Made by a program: the position numbers and the translations under genes. Positions 1-7,542 of a DNA stretch of 11,570 nt are shown here, piece by piece. This DNA is from Clostridia bacterium (GTDB lineage Bacteria; Bacillota; UBA994; PWPR01). The DNA lies in the NCBI GenBank assembly GCA_003557085.1, contig PWPR01000194.1:1-11570 (forward strand), written 5' to 3'. Under the pieces are notes generated by a model. The model did no database searches. It was not told where the DNA came from and saw nothing but the letters and a program-made list of their open reading frames with translations. How positions within the stretch are numbered: position 1 is the first letter of the stretch; each line of letters begins with the position of its first letter.

Positions 1-1857
1 CTATCACCTTTTAATGGTCCTTTGAGTGAGTGGCTGGGCGGATTAAAAATGCTCCAAAGTATTAAGGATAAAGATATGATTTTCAGCCATGAGCAATTAA
101 GAGATATAAGTTCAAGCTTATACTTCTTAAATGAAACTCTAAAGCTAATTCCCAAAAAAGGCAGCTATAATGACTTTTTAGAAAAGTATAGAGAAGTAAA
201 AGAAATACTGAACTTTACCTCTTATGTAAACAAACAACTAGAATTACTAGACGAAGATTTGGCAGAAAAACTTTTTAGTCAGGAAGTAAGCTTTAATAAG
301 TTTTTAACAGAGGAAGACCAACTAGAGCTGTGGCCAAGTGAAATGAGTTTGTCTGAGTTTTTAGAAATACTTAAAATTATATTAGCAAGAGTCAGTTTTT
401 CAAAAGGAAATAGCATGTATGAATGTATCAAGGTATATAATCATCTTCAGATAGCTGGCCTTGATATTAAATACGTTTTCCTGCTAGGAGCAAATGAAGG
501 TCTTATCCCAAAAAATACTCATTCATGGATTAGGGGCATTGACAATGAAGACTTGAAAAATTTGAACATTGAAATTATTGATGACTTAGGGTATCAAAAA
601 GGAGAGTTCTTACGGTTAGTAAGTAGTGCTAATGAAGCACTTTACATAAGCTATGTTAAAGAGACTCACTTGGGTGATGAAAAATACTTATCACCTTTTG
701 TGGTTGATATTATAGACTTATTAGGAATCAATGAAGAGCAAAGTAGAGTTATTTGGCCAGAAATAGAAATGGTGGCATCAGAATCTGAATATATGCAGGT
801 TTTGGCTAAAGAGGGGCAGTTCGATCAGCTCAAAAGTAGTATCCAGCGAGCAATTAAAATAGAGGGCATGCGAGAGACAGCAGTCCCATCTGTATATAAT
901 GGAGTATTAGCTTCTTGCGATATTATTAAGAGTTTAGAGTTAAAGTTTTCTGATTTCTCTGTTATGAGTACTTCTATGCTCGAGGAGTATGGGAAATGTC
1001 CTTTTGCCTTTATGTTAAAAAGGGTGTTTATGCTTAAAGAAATGGAAGAGTTTGAGCCAGGCTTAACTCCTTTGACAAGAGGAAGCATACTCCATGAGGT
1101 GTTGGCAGATTTTCTTAAGGAGTATTTAGGAGAAACTCTTAATGAACTTTACTTTGAGAGATATTATTTAGAGCTGGAAAACATTTTGCAAAGTAAGTTA
1201 AATGAACTTATCCATACTAGCGCTGTATCTAGTCATTGGGTTGAGCTTGAAAAGAAAAGGTTTAGTTATATTTTGCAAGAATGGTTGAACAATGAGATTA
1301 AGTTGCAAAAACAAACTGATTTCAGGCCTATTATGTTAGAGAAATCATTTGATTATCAATTAAGTGAGCAAGGAGTTCTAAAGTATACTGGGTTTATAGA
1401 TCGTATTGATAAAAGTGAAGATGGTTATATTATTTATGACTATAAGTCTGGTTCGCCTCCTAAGATGGAAGATATTAAGGAAGGTATAGCGTTTCAATTG
1501 CCTTTATATCTTAAAGCTATTAGAGATATATTAAACATTGAAAAAATATGTGGTGGTGGATATTATCAATTAGGAAGCAACTTTAATAGAAATAGTGGTA
1601 TGTGGATAAAGGAATGTCTAGCTGATTTAGCAATTAATAAGACCATAAAAGACAGTGAGAATGAAGATCAGTGGAATATTATCTTAAATGAAACAATTGA
1701 TAAGGCATACGAGTACAGGAGTTTGATGCGAAGTGGTTACTTCCCACTTAGTCCAAAAAAAATTCCTACTTTCTGTAAGTATTGTTCTTATCGAGATATA
1801 TGTAGGCTTACTAGTATGTTAAGTAGTAGATTGGAGGGCTCAGATGAGGTTTACTGA
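1..1857 (+). CDS. addB: AddB, ATP-dependent helicase/nuclease subunit B (5' truncated by the window)
   Basis: This is the second subunit of the AddAB helicase-nuclease, which resects DNA double-strand ends and loads RecA at Chi-like sites in the cytoplasm. The frame is open from base 1, so the TTG at 22 is not a start. About 618 residues are visible of a protein usually near 1150, so the N-terminal half is missing. Visible residues 159-170 carry the degenerate helicase-core motif VFLLGANEGLIP. The C-terminal RecB-family PD-(D/E)XK nuclease has H365 in GSILHEVL, D467 in GFIDRID, and D480 and K482 in YDYKSG. One cysteine before the nuclease (C333, in CPFAF) and three after it (C592, C595, C601) match the Fe-S cluster ligands known from B. 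subtilis AddB. All catalytic residues are present, so the enzyme looks active. It overlaps addA by 14 bases. Family assignment is secure; the promoter lies outside the window. Confidence 0.96.
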   Translation, partial: LSPFNGPLSEWLGGLKMLQSIKDKDMIFSHEQLRDISSSLYFLNETLKLIPKKGSYNDFLEKYREVKEILNFTSYVNKQLELLDEDLAEKLFSQEVSFNKFLTEEDQLELWPSEMSLSEFLEILKIILARVSFSKGNSMYECIKVYNHLQIAGLDIKYVFLLGANEGLIPKNTHSWIRGIDNEDLKNLNIEIIDDLGYQKGEFLRLVSSANEALYISYVKETHLGDEKYLSPFVVDIIDLLGINEEQSRVIWPEIEMVASESEYMQVLAKEGQFDQLKSSIQRAIKIEGMRETAVPSVYNGVLASCDIIKSLELKFSDFSVMSTSMLEEYGKCPFAFMLKRVFMLKEMEEFEPGLTPLTRGSILHEVLADFLKEYLGETLNELYFERYYLELENILQSKLNELIHTSAVSSHWVELEKKRFSYILQEWLNNEIKLQKQTDFRPIMLEKSFDYQLSEQGVLKYTGFIDRIDKSEDGYIIYDYKSGSPPKMEDIKEGIAFQLPLYLKAIRDILNIEKICGGGYYQLGSNFNRNSGMWIKECLADLAINKTIKDSENEDQWNIILNETIDKAYEYRSLMRSGYFPLSPKKIPTFCKYCSYRDICRLTSMLSSRLEGSDEVY

Positions 1858-4800
1858 TAGTCAAAAAGACGCAATTAATACCCGAGATAAAAACCTTACC
1901 CTCAGCGCTGGCGCAGGTTCTGGAAAGACAACCGTTTTGGTAAGTAGATATATTACTCTTTTATCAGAAAAAGAAGTAGGTATAGCTGAGATTTTAGCCA
2001 TTACATTTACCAATAAATCAGCTGCTGATATGAGAATTAAAGTAAGAAAACATATTAGTGCGCAGATAAAATCTACTAGCGGAAGTAAAAGAAAGTTTTG
2101 GCAAAATATTAAAGACCAGTTTGAGAAAGCAACTATATCAACTATCCATTCTTTTGCATTACAAGTTTTAAGGAATCATCCACTGGAGAGCAAAATTAAT
2201 CCTGAATCTAGTATGATTGATGAAGTAGAAGCATATATCTTGCTTAGTGAAACTATTAGAGAGGTTTTGAGAAAGCATTATCAAGATGAAGATCTGCAAA
2301 CAGTAGTTCAAGCAATTAAGTCTGTTGATAGAACTATTGATATTATTGCTTCCATTTACAACAAGATACGTTCTCTCGGCTGTGAAATAGAAAGCGCAGC
2401 TTGCCAAGCTTTAAGTTATCAGGATGATAAGTTACAAGAGCTGACAGCACTAAAGCAAATAATAACTAATAACTTATTAGAGATTTCAAATATTATAAGC
2501 AATTATTCTGGTAAAGCTAAGTTTGCGGAGAAAGTTAGAAATTGCAATATAACTGCTTTGAGTGATGTTATTAACAGAGCGGTTACTTATCAAGACGGAG
2601 AAGTAAACGAAGCATTTAATACTTTAGTAGAACTTTTGAAAAGTCCAATTAAAGATGCTAAGGAAGTAGTAACAGAAGTAAAAGATGCTCAAAGTGAAAT
2701 GGTTGAGATTTTAGCATACCTAGATACAGTTCCAATGTATAAACTGCTTGCTAAGATACTTCTGGAAATTGATAAGAAATATAGTGAACTGAAAAAAAGC
2801 AAGCGAGCACTTGATTATTCAGATTTAGAATGGGGTTTACTAAATTTGCTTAAATCAAATCAAGAAGTAAGAAACTATTATATTGATAAGTACAAGTATG
2901 TAATGGTAGATGAGTTTCAAGACACTAGCCCTATGCAGCAAGAACTGATAAAACTTTTATCACCATATGATAAGAATGGTTTATTTATAGTAGGAGATCC
3001 AAGGCAGTCTATTTATAGGTTTAGAGCAGCTGAGCTTTCAGGGTTTTTAGAAATGAGAAATGAAATAATGGATGGTAATGGTAAATCAATTTACTTAGCT
3101 GAGAATTTTAGAAGTAGAACAGCTTTAATTGATTTCCAAAATGAGTTTTTTAATTATCTTTTTGGCCAATCAAAACTTGATTACCAAAATGTTGTTCCTG
3201 GTATACTTGATGAGTGTAAGGACTCAAAAGTTGAGTTGTGGCTGAGTCATCCTGATGAAATAACAGATGAAATGAAGTCTGCTGACCTTAGGAAGATCGA
3301 AGCAAGGTATATTGCTCAAAATATAAGAAAGTTAAATAAAGAAGGTGTTAAGTATCAAGAAGTCGCTATCTTGTTTAGAGCTCTAACAGATATTAATGTC
3401 TTTGAAGCTGCTTTAGCTGATGAAGGCATACCATATCAAGTTTCAGGCAGTAGAGGACTATTTGAAAAACAAGAGATTGTAGATTTAATTAATATCCTCA
3501 AATACTTCTCTCAAGGTAATGACGAGATAAGCTTACTAGGGATACTTCGCTCACCTTTATTTGGCTTTAGCGATGAAGAGTTGCTCAGAATTAGAATAGA
3601 AAATAAAGCTATAGATAAAACCCTAAAGCTTGAAAATGAAGCAAAATATAACGAAGCACTTGCTTATTTAAGCAAATATAAGGATAAGCTTAAGCTGAAC
3701 AAGATTTCTGAGGTATTAAATGAGATAATCATAGAGAAGGACTATTATAGTACGCTCTTGTTATCTAAGGATTATGGTAAGCAGGCAGTAGCAAATATTC
3801 ATAAGTTTTTGGCGATAATTAGAGATTTAGAAGCAAGTAATAAATCTACAATTATCGAAGTGTTAGAATACTTGGAGGTAATGCGCAAGGGAAATGCTTT
3901 GATGGGGGAAGCTTCTGTTAGTGAAGAAATAGATGTGGTGCAGTTAATGTCAATACACCAGTCAAAAGGTTTAGAGTTTAACACAGTAATAATACCGCAG
4001 TTGGAAAGAAGAATACTAAGCCCTCAAAAAGATATGATTTGCTTTACAAAAGAGTTAGGTTTAGTAATCAGAACTAGAGGTTATGCTGATAATACATTGG
4101 ACAACTTCTATTTTACAAAGATGAAAGAAATGGAAAAAGAGTTAGATCTAGAAGAATCATATAGGTTGTTTTATGTGGGAGCAACACGTGCAGAGGAAAG
4201 ATTGATTTTATCAGCAGCACCTCCTAGACTTAACTATACTAAGCAAAGTTATTTTGATTACTTGAGGGAGTATCTTGAAATCGATGAAATGCCAGTTGAA
4301 CAAGAGGAAAAAAAACTGGTAAAGATAGTACCTCAAAGAACTAGCTCAAGGCATCAAGAAAAAGATGAAAAAAAGTTTAATGATTTAAAACCTAAGCTTT
4401 TGATAAGGTCTGGATTCAAAATAGAAGAAGGCCTTAGCTTATCAGCAACAGCTTTAATGACTCATAATGAGTGTAGTAGGAAATATTACTACAGTTATAT
4501 CAGGAATATTCCGGACTATGAAGTTCTTGAAAAAAATGATAAAAACAAATATAGTGCAAGTGAACTGGGGACAATAATTCATAAAGTTTTTGAACTGACT
4601 AATGGGAATGACGCAGAAGATTTACTGGAAACATTACTGGCAAAAGTGAATAAGGCTAGCAATGTTATAAGTCAATATAGATATAATGGTAAGCGGATGA
4701 TAAAAAACTATCTAAACAGTGCAGTCTACCAGATGCAGTTAATAAAAGATGCTGAAGAAGTTTCTGAACTAGTCTTTAATTTAAATATAGATAAGAAAAT

Positions 4801-5173
4801 ATTGACAGGATTAATAGATAAACTTATTATTAATGGAAAGAAGTATAGTATAATTGATTTAAAGACAGGTGTGTTAAGCAAAGAGTCAGAAAATAAGTAT
4901 TTATTGCAAAATGCAGTGTATGCTTTAGCAGTTTATCATGCTTATCAAGTCTATCCAAGTGAGTTGATTAACTATTTTGTCAATGAGAATGAGTCAAAAG
5001 ACTACAAAAGTGTACTTGAATCATATGATGATAGTAAGAAGTTAGTTAGTGAAAGCTTAGAAGCATTATTAAGAGATTTAAAAGGTAATAACTTTAAGAG
5101 AAATCTTGAATCATGTGAAGTATGCAATTACAAAAAACTGTGCACAAGAAAAGGAGGAGCAAATTATGACTAA
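1844..5173 (+). CDS. addA: AddA, ATP-dependent helicase/nuclease subunit A
   Basis: This is the motor subunit of AddAB, a UvrD/SF1A helicase with a C-terminal nuclease, and has 1109 residues (B. subtilis AddA is about 1230). Helicase motifs in order are Walker A SAGAGSGKTT (21-30, K28), motif Ia TFTNKSAADM (54-63), IHSF (101-104), Walker B VDEFQD (355-360), GDPRQSIYRFR (384-394), ENFRSR (420-425), IHQSKGLEF (704-712) and FYVGATRAEERL (776-787). The nuclease has H913 (LGTIIHKVF), D992 (LTGLIDK), D1005 and K1007 (IIDLKTG). Four cysteines frame it: C877 (NECSRKYYY) and C1091, C1094, C1100 (CEVCNYKKLC), spaced as in AddB. That suggests an Fe-S cluster, which B. subtilis AddA lacks. The ATG is set by GGAGG at 1833-1837, six bases upstream and inside addB, implying translational coupling. 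No frameshift was seen. Confidence 0.97.
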   Translation: MRFTDSQKDAINTRDKNLTLSAGAGSGKTTVLVSRYITLLSEKEVGIAEILAITFTNKSAADMRIKVRKHISAQIKSTSGSKRKFWQNIKDQFEKATISTIHSFALQVLRNHPLESKINPESSMIDEVEAYILLSETIREVLRKHYQDEDLQTVVQAIKSVDRTIDIIASIYNKIRSLGCEIESAACQALSYQDDKLQELTALKQIITNNLLEISNIISNYSGKAKFAEKVRNCNITALSDVINRAVTYQDGEVNEAFNTLVELLKSPIKDAKEVVTEVKDAQSEMVEILAYLDTVPMYKLLAKILLEIDKKYSELKKSKRALDYSDLEWGLLNLLKSNQEVRNYYIDKYKYVMVDEFQDTSPMQQELIKLLSPYDKNGLFIVGDPRQSIYRFRAAELSGFLEMRNEIMDGNGKSIYLAENFRSRTALIDFQNEFFNYLFGQSKLDYQNVVPGILDECKDSKVELWLSHPDEITDEMKSADLRKIEARYIAQNIRKLNKEGVKYQEVAILFRALTDINVFEAALADEGIPYQVSGSRGLFEKQEIVDLINILKYFSQGNDEISLLGILRSPLFGFSDEELLRIRIENKAIDKTLKLENEAKYNEALAYLSKYKDKLKLNKISEVLNEIIIEKDYYSTLLLSKDYGKQAVANIHKFLAIIRDLEASNKSTIIEVLEYLEVMRKGNALMGEASVSEEIDVVQLMSIHQSKGLEFNTVIIPQLERRILSPQKDMICFTKELGLVIRTRGYADNTLDNFYFTKMKEMEKELDLEESYRLFYVGATRAEERLILSAAPPRLNYTKQSYFDYLREYLEIDEMPVEQEEKKLVKIVPQRTSSRHQEKDEKKFNDLKPKLLIRSGFKIEEGLSLSATALMTHNECSRKYYYSYIRNIPDYEVLEKNDKNKYSASELGTIIHKVFELTNGNDAEDLLETLLAKVNKASNVISQYRYNGKRMIKNYLNSAVYQMQLIKDAEEVSELVFNLNIDKKILTGLIDKLIINGKKYSIIDLKTGVLSKESENKYLLQNAVYALAVYHAYQVYPSELINYFVNENESKDYKSVLESYDDSKKLVSESLEALLRDLKGNNFKRNLESCEVCNYKKLCTRKGGANYD

Positions 5174-5315
5174 ACTTAATAGAAAGTGGGCAATAATTAG
5201 TATTGTTGCTGGGATTTTAGCTACTGCTGCTTTGATAGGGACACTTTGTTTATTCTTTTGTAAAAAAGAAGATGTTGAACTACCAGAGAAAAAATATACT
5301 GAAATTGAACTATAG
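5166..5315 (+). CDS. Small single-pass membrane protein, 49 aa, last gene of the addBA operon
   Basis: I do not recognise this protein. It has a basic N-terminus (MTKLNRKW), one hydrophobic segment at about residues 9-31 ending in the pair CLFFC, then a short charged tail (KKEDVELPEKKYTEIEL). By the positive-inside rule the N-terminus is probably cytoplasmic. There is no lipobox, so it looks like a single-span membrane protein and not a lipoprotein. The ATG at 5166 is preceded by a strong AAGGAGG (5151-5157, eight bases upstream) and overlaps the addA stop by 8 bases, so translation is probably coupled. The frame stays open upstream to an ATG at 5106, but that lies inside addA without a comparable ribosome site. 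The operon terminator begins right after the stop. A role near DNA repair is suggested by position only. Confidence 0.75.
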   Translation: MTKLNRKWAIISIVAGILATAALIGTLCLFFCKKEDVELPEKKYTEIEL

Positions 5316-5316
5316 A

Positions 5317-5340
5317 AAAAGGCCACCTAGGTGGCCTTTT
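5317..5340. terminator. Bidirectional Rho-independent terminator
   Basis: This is a perfect 24-base palindrome, AAAAGGCCACC-TA-GGTGGCCTTTT in form, with a GC-rich stem (GGCCACC/GGTGGCC) around a CTAG centre. T runs flank it on both strands. It sits between two convergent genes, ending 8 bases before the M81 stop and starting 2 bases after the small membrane protein stop. It should therefore end the addBA transcript on the plus strand and the metallopeptidase transcript on the minus strand. Confidence 0.92.
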
Positions 5341-5348
5341 GTAAACTT

Positions 5349-6827
5349 CTAATCTTTATATGCTTTGCCTATTGGGAAAGCTTCTTTTGGAACATTGTCA
5401 AATTCAAGTGATAAAAGATTTGCAGCTCCTATTCCGGGTGCGTCAATTTTGAAGTCAATATTTGCTATATCATCCCAATAAGCACGGTGATGTACTCTAG
5501 ATTTCAAAGCGATAATATCTAGTTTTTCATAGTCGATTTTTGCTGCAGTGAAAGCTGCACTATCATTAGCCCCACGCATCCTTTCTGAGATTACTAGGAA
5601 TCTATTATCTCCCATATCTAGAGTAACAATTCTGCTATCTTTCATTTTCCTACCCTTACCCATTGGTCCAATCAAACGATACTCTGGGCTTCCCATGAAG
5701 ATTATGTTGCCACTAACCTCAACTGGATTACCAGAATACTCACTAGCCCAACCTCCTACTTTTAACTTGACATTATCTCCTACTTGATGGTTTTCATATA
5801 AGTAGTAAATTGCTTTAGGATCACTCATGCCAGGCAGAGCAAAGTTTTTAGCGCCTTGAGCTAACAATTCCTTTAATACATGAGTACTATCTCCCGTGCG
5901 ATCAGCTCCATCTGCTATGGTTATTGGGCCTTTTCCTTGTTCTATTAAGGAAATTACTTCTGCTATACCTTCTTTTGTCTTAGGTAGTTTTTGATTTAAA
6001 TCATATCTTAAATCCCAAGCTAAAAGTTTCATTTCTTCAACTATTTTTTCTGCTAGGTCTTGATTATTGTTTGTAACAGCGATGATTGACATTCCAATAT
6101 CAACTACATCAGCATAAGCAAATCCAGGTGCTACACTGACACATATTACATCTTCTTGCTTCTCAAAGTTTCTACATGCATCATACAGTACTTTCATAGG
6201 ATGGTATTCAGATGCTTGGAAAATGCTCGCAGATACTACGTTAGGCTTACTAAGAGCTTGAGTAGGCTTTACTTTTCCTTTGATAGTATCAACTAAACAA
6301 GCAGCAGCTTTTTCTGCTGTTTCTTGCGAATCAATATGAGGATAGGTTCGAATAACAAACACACCATCAGTTACATCAGTAAGCTCATGGTCTTCATTAG
6401 CATGCAGATCAAGTGTTACCATAATAGGGATTTCACCCACAGTAGCTCTTACTCTTTTTGCTATTTCTGCTTCAGGTTTGTCTATTCCTTCAACAGCCAT
6501 AGCACCATGTAAAGCTAAGAGAACACCGTCAAGTGGCATACTTTTTTCTAAGCTAGTACAAATCTCACTAGTGTATTTTTCAAAACATTCAGGTGTAAAC
6601 CAAGAGGTATATGGGCCTGGTGCCATACCAACACTAATTACTGGAACTATTTCTGCTTTATTTGCTTCTAATACATTAATAAATCCGTTAATATAATTAG
6701 GGATACCTTTATTTTCTGTTATTACGCTACTGCCTCTTGTTACATATGGTTCTAGGGACTCTATGGTAGTTCTGTCAGGACAAAAAGTACATGTTTCATG
6801 TGAGAATTCTGCTATTGCAATTTTCAT
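5349..6827 (-). CDS. M81 (MlrC-type) family metallopeptidase
   Basis: This 492-residue protein is full length for the MlrC/M81 family. The founder, microcystinase C, cleaves linearised microcystin; most relatives have unknown, probably small peptide or amide, substrates. The N-terminal DUF1485-like catalytic domain shows HE at residues 10-11 (family HETNTFSP, here HETCTFCP), LALHGAM (H107), LDLHAN (D140, H142) and RTYPHID (H164). These are the acidic and histidine residues typical of the family's zinc site. The C-terminal MlrC domain has IADGADRTGDST (304-315) and ERMRGAND (415-422). No signal peptide is visible, so it is probably cytoplasmic. The ATG at 6827 has AAGGAG (6838-6843) ten bases upstream. 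Substrate cannot be inferred. It is monocistronic, diverging from the acetyltransferase gene and ending at the shared terminator. Confidence 0.9.
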   Translation of the reverse strand: MKIAIAEFSHETCTFCPDRTTIESLEPYVTRGSSVITENKGIPNYINGFINVLEANKAEIVPVISVGMAPGPYTSWFTPECFEKYTSEICTSLEKSMPLDGVLLALHGAMAVEGIDKPEAEIAKRVRATVGEIPIMVTLDLHANEDHELTDVTDGVFVIRTYPHIDSQETAEKAAACLVDTIKGKVKPTQALSKPNVVSASIFQASEYHPMKVLYDACRNFEKQEDVICVSVAPGFAYADVVDIGMSIIAVTNNNQDLAEKIVEEMKLLAWDLRYDLNQKLPKTKEGIAEVISLIEQGKGPITIADGADRTGDSTHVLKELLAQGAKNFALPGMSDPKAIYYLYENHQVGDNVKLKVGGWASEYSGNPVEVSGNIIFMGSPEYRLIGPMGKGRKMKDSRIVTLDMGDNRFLVISERMRGANDSAAFTAAKIDYEKLDIIALKSRVHHRAYWDDIANIDFKIDAPGIGAANLLSLEFDNVPKEAFPIGKAYKD

Positions 6828-6861
6828 TTATATTCATCTCCTTAAAGAAAGTAGGTTTACA
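6828..6861. promoter_or_regulatory. 34-base divergent intergenic gap (M81 gene / acetyltransferase gene)
   Basis: The gap between the two divergent starts contains the AAGGAG of the metallopeptidase gene (minus, 6838-6843) and a weak AGTAGG-like site for the acetyltransferase (about 6850-6855). It is too short to hold two promoters, so each promoter probably lies in the 5' end of the opposite gene. A plus-strand -10-like TATATT overlaps the gap at about 6829-6834 but has no good -35. I could not assign a promoter with confidence. Confidence 0.35.
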
Positions 6862-7542
6862 ATGTTTAATTATTTAGCTAAGCAGGGTATAAATCTTAGC
6901 AAGGGTATTACCCTAAAGACTGTCAGTAGTACAAAACTTTTCGATGCTAATTTGGGAGTTCTTATAATAGCAAATTCTAATAGTGCAACTATTCTATCTA
7001 GTGAAAAGTATTATGAAAAGTTAAAAGATATTACTTCAACAATTATAGTAGAAGATATTTTTCAAGCAAGTTTCATATCACTACTTGAGAAGATAGTAGC
7101 ACAAGACTTTTTACTCTTAGGAGGACCTTATTTATTGTTTTCAGGCAACTTATCAACTCCTTTGGACCCAAAAATTGAGTATACTCTCGAAAAAGTTGTT
7201 AATGATTATACTCTACTTGATAAATATAGTGATTTCTCCCATGCCATCCAAACAAATGATAAGAGAGATTTTGTAATGTACATACTTAAGGTTAATAGTG
7301 AAGTAGCAGGAGTAGTAACTGCTACTTGCGAATCAGATAATGTCTACTCTATTGGAGCAGAAGTTGTCAAAAAATATCAAAGCCATTCGATAGGCTCATA
7401 TTTAATCAGCGTTATAAGTAATGACTTAATAAATCAAGGCAAGATAGTTTATTATCAAGCATCAGTTAATAACATAGCTTCATTTAAGATGGCAATGAAA
7501 GCAAATTATGATCTTATAGCTACAACTTTATACACAGTTTAA
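6862..7542 (+). CDS. GNAT-fold N-acetyltransferase, 226 aa
   Basis: The C-terminal half (about residues 135-222) reads as a GNAT acetyltransferase that would move acetyl from acetyl-CoA to an amine. It has a strand EVAGVVTATCES (147-158), the strand and helix-start IGAEVVKKYQSHSIGSYL (164-181) carrying a Q/R-x-x-G-x-G/A-like CoA pyrophosphate loop (Q173 to S179), and the late motif VNNIASFKMAMKANYDLI (202-219). The loop is imperfect, since the first canonical glycine is replaced. The N-terminal 130 residues match nothing I recognise and may be a degenerate second GNAT-like or substrate-binding domain. The start is ATG 6862: the frame stays open back to 6763, but that extension would overlap the first codons of the divergent gene and is not GNAT-like. 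The ribosome site is weak, suggesting low expression. Substrate unknown. Confidence 0.8.
   Translation: MFNYLAKQGINLSKGITLKTVSSTKLFDANLGVLIIANSNSATILSSEKYYEKLKDITSTIIVEDIFQASFISLLEKIVAQDFLLLGGPYLLFSGNLSTPLDPKIEYTLEKVVNDYTLLDKYSDFSHAIQTNDKRDFVMYILKVNSEVAGVVTATCESDNVYSIGAEVVKKYQSHSIGSYLISVISNDLINQGKIVYYQASVNNIASFKMAMKANYDLIATTLYTV
6902..6914. repeat. Short perfect palindrome in the divergent region
   Basis: AGGGTA-T-TACCCT is a 13-base perfect inverted repeat. It lies at codons 14-18 of the acetyltransferase gene, about 75 bases upstream of the metallopeptidase start. A partial direct copy, AGGGTATA, begins near 6884. It could be an operator half-site pair for the minus-strand promoter, but within coding sequence it could also be chance. 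Confidence 0.25.

Noticed and set aside
22..24. TTG as a start codon for addB
   Set aside because: The frame is open to base 1 with no stop, and the visible protein is only the C-terminal half of AddB; the true start lies outside the window.
825..1088. Minus-strand ORFs inside addB, addA and the glucosaminidase gene, and plus-strand ORFs inside the metallopeptidase gene
   Set aside because: They are shadows opposite well-supported genes, with no recognisable domain and no ribosome site.
5106..5165. Earlier ATG for the small membrane protein
   Set aside because: It is deep inside addA and adds residues that only shadow the AddA cysteine region; AAGGAGG is correctly placed for 5166.
6763..6861. 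Upstream extension of the acetyltransferase by 33 residues
   Set aside because: It would overlap the first codons of the divergent metallopeptidase gene, has no ribosome site, and ATG 6862 gives a sensible protein.
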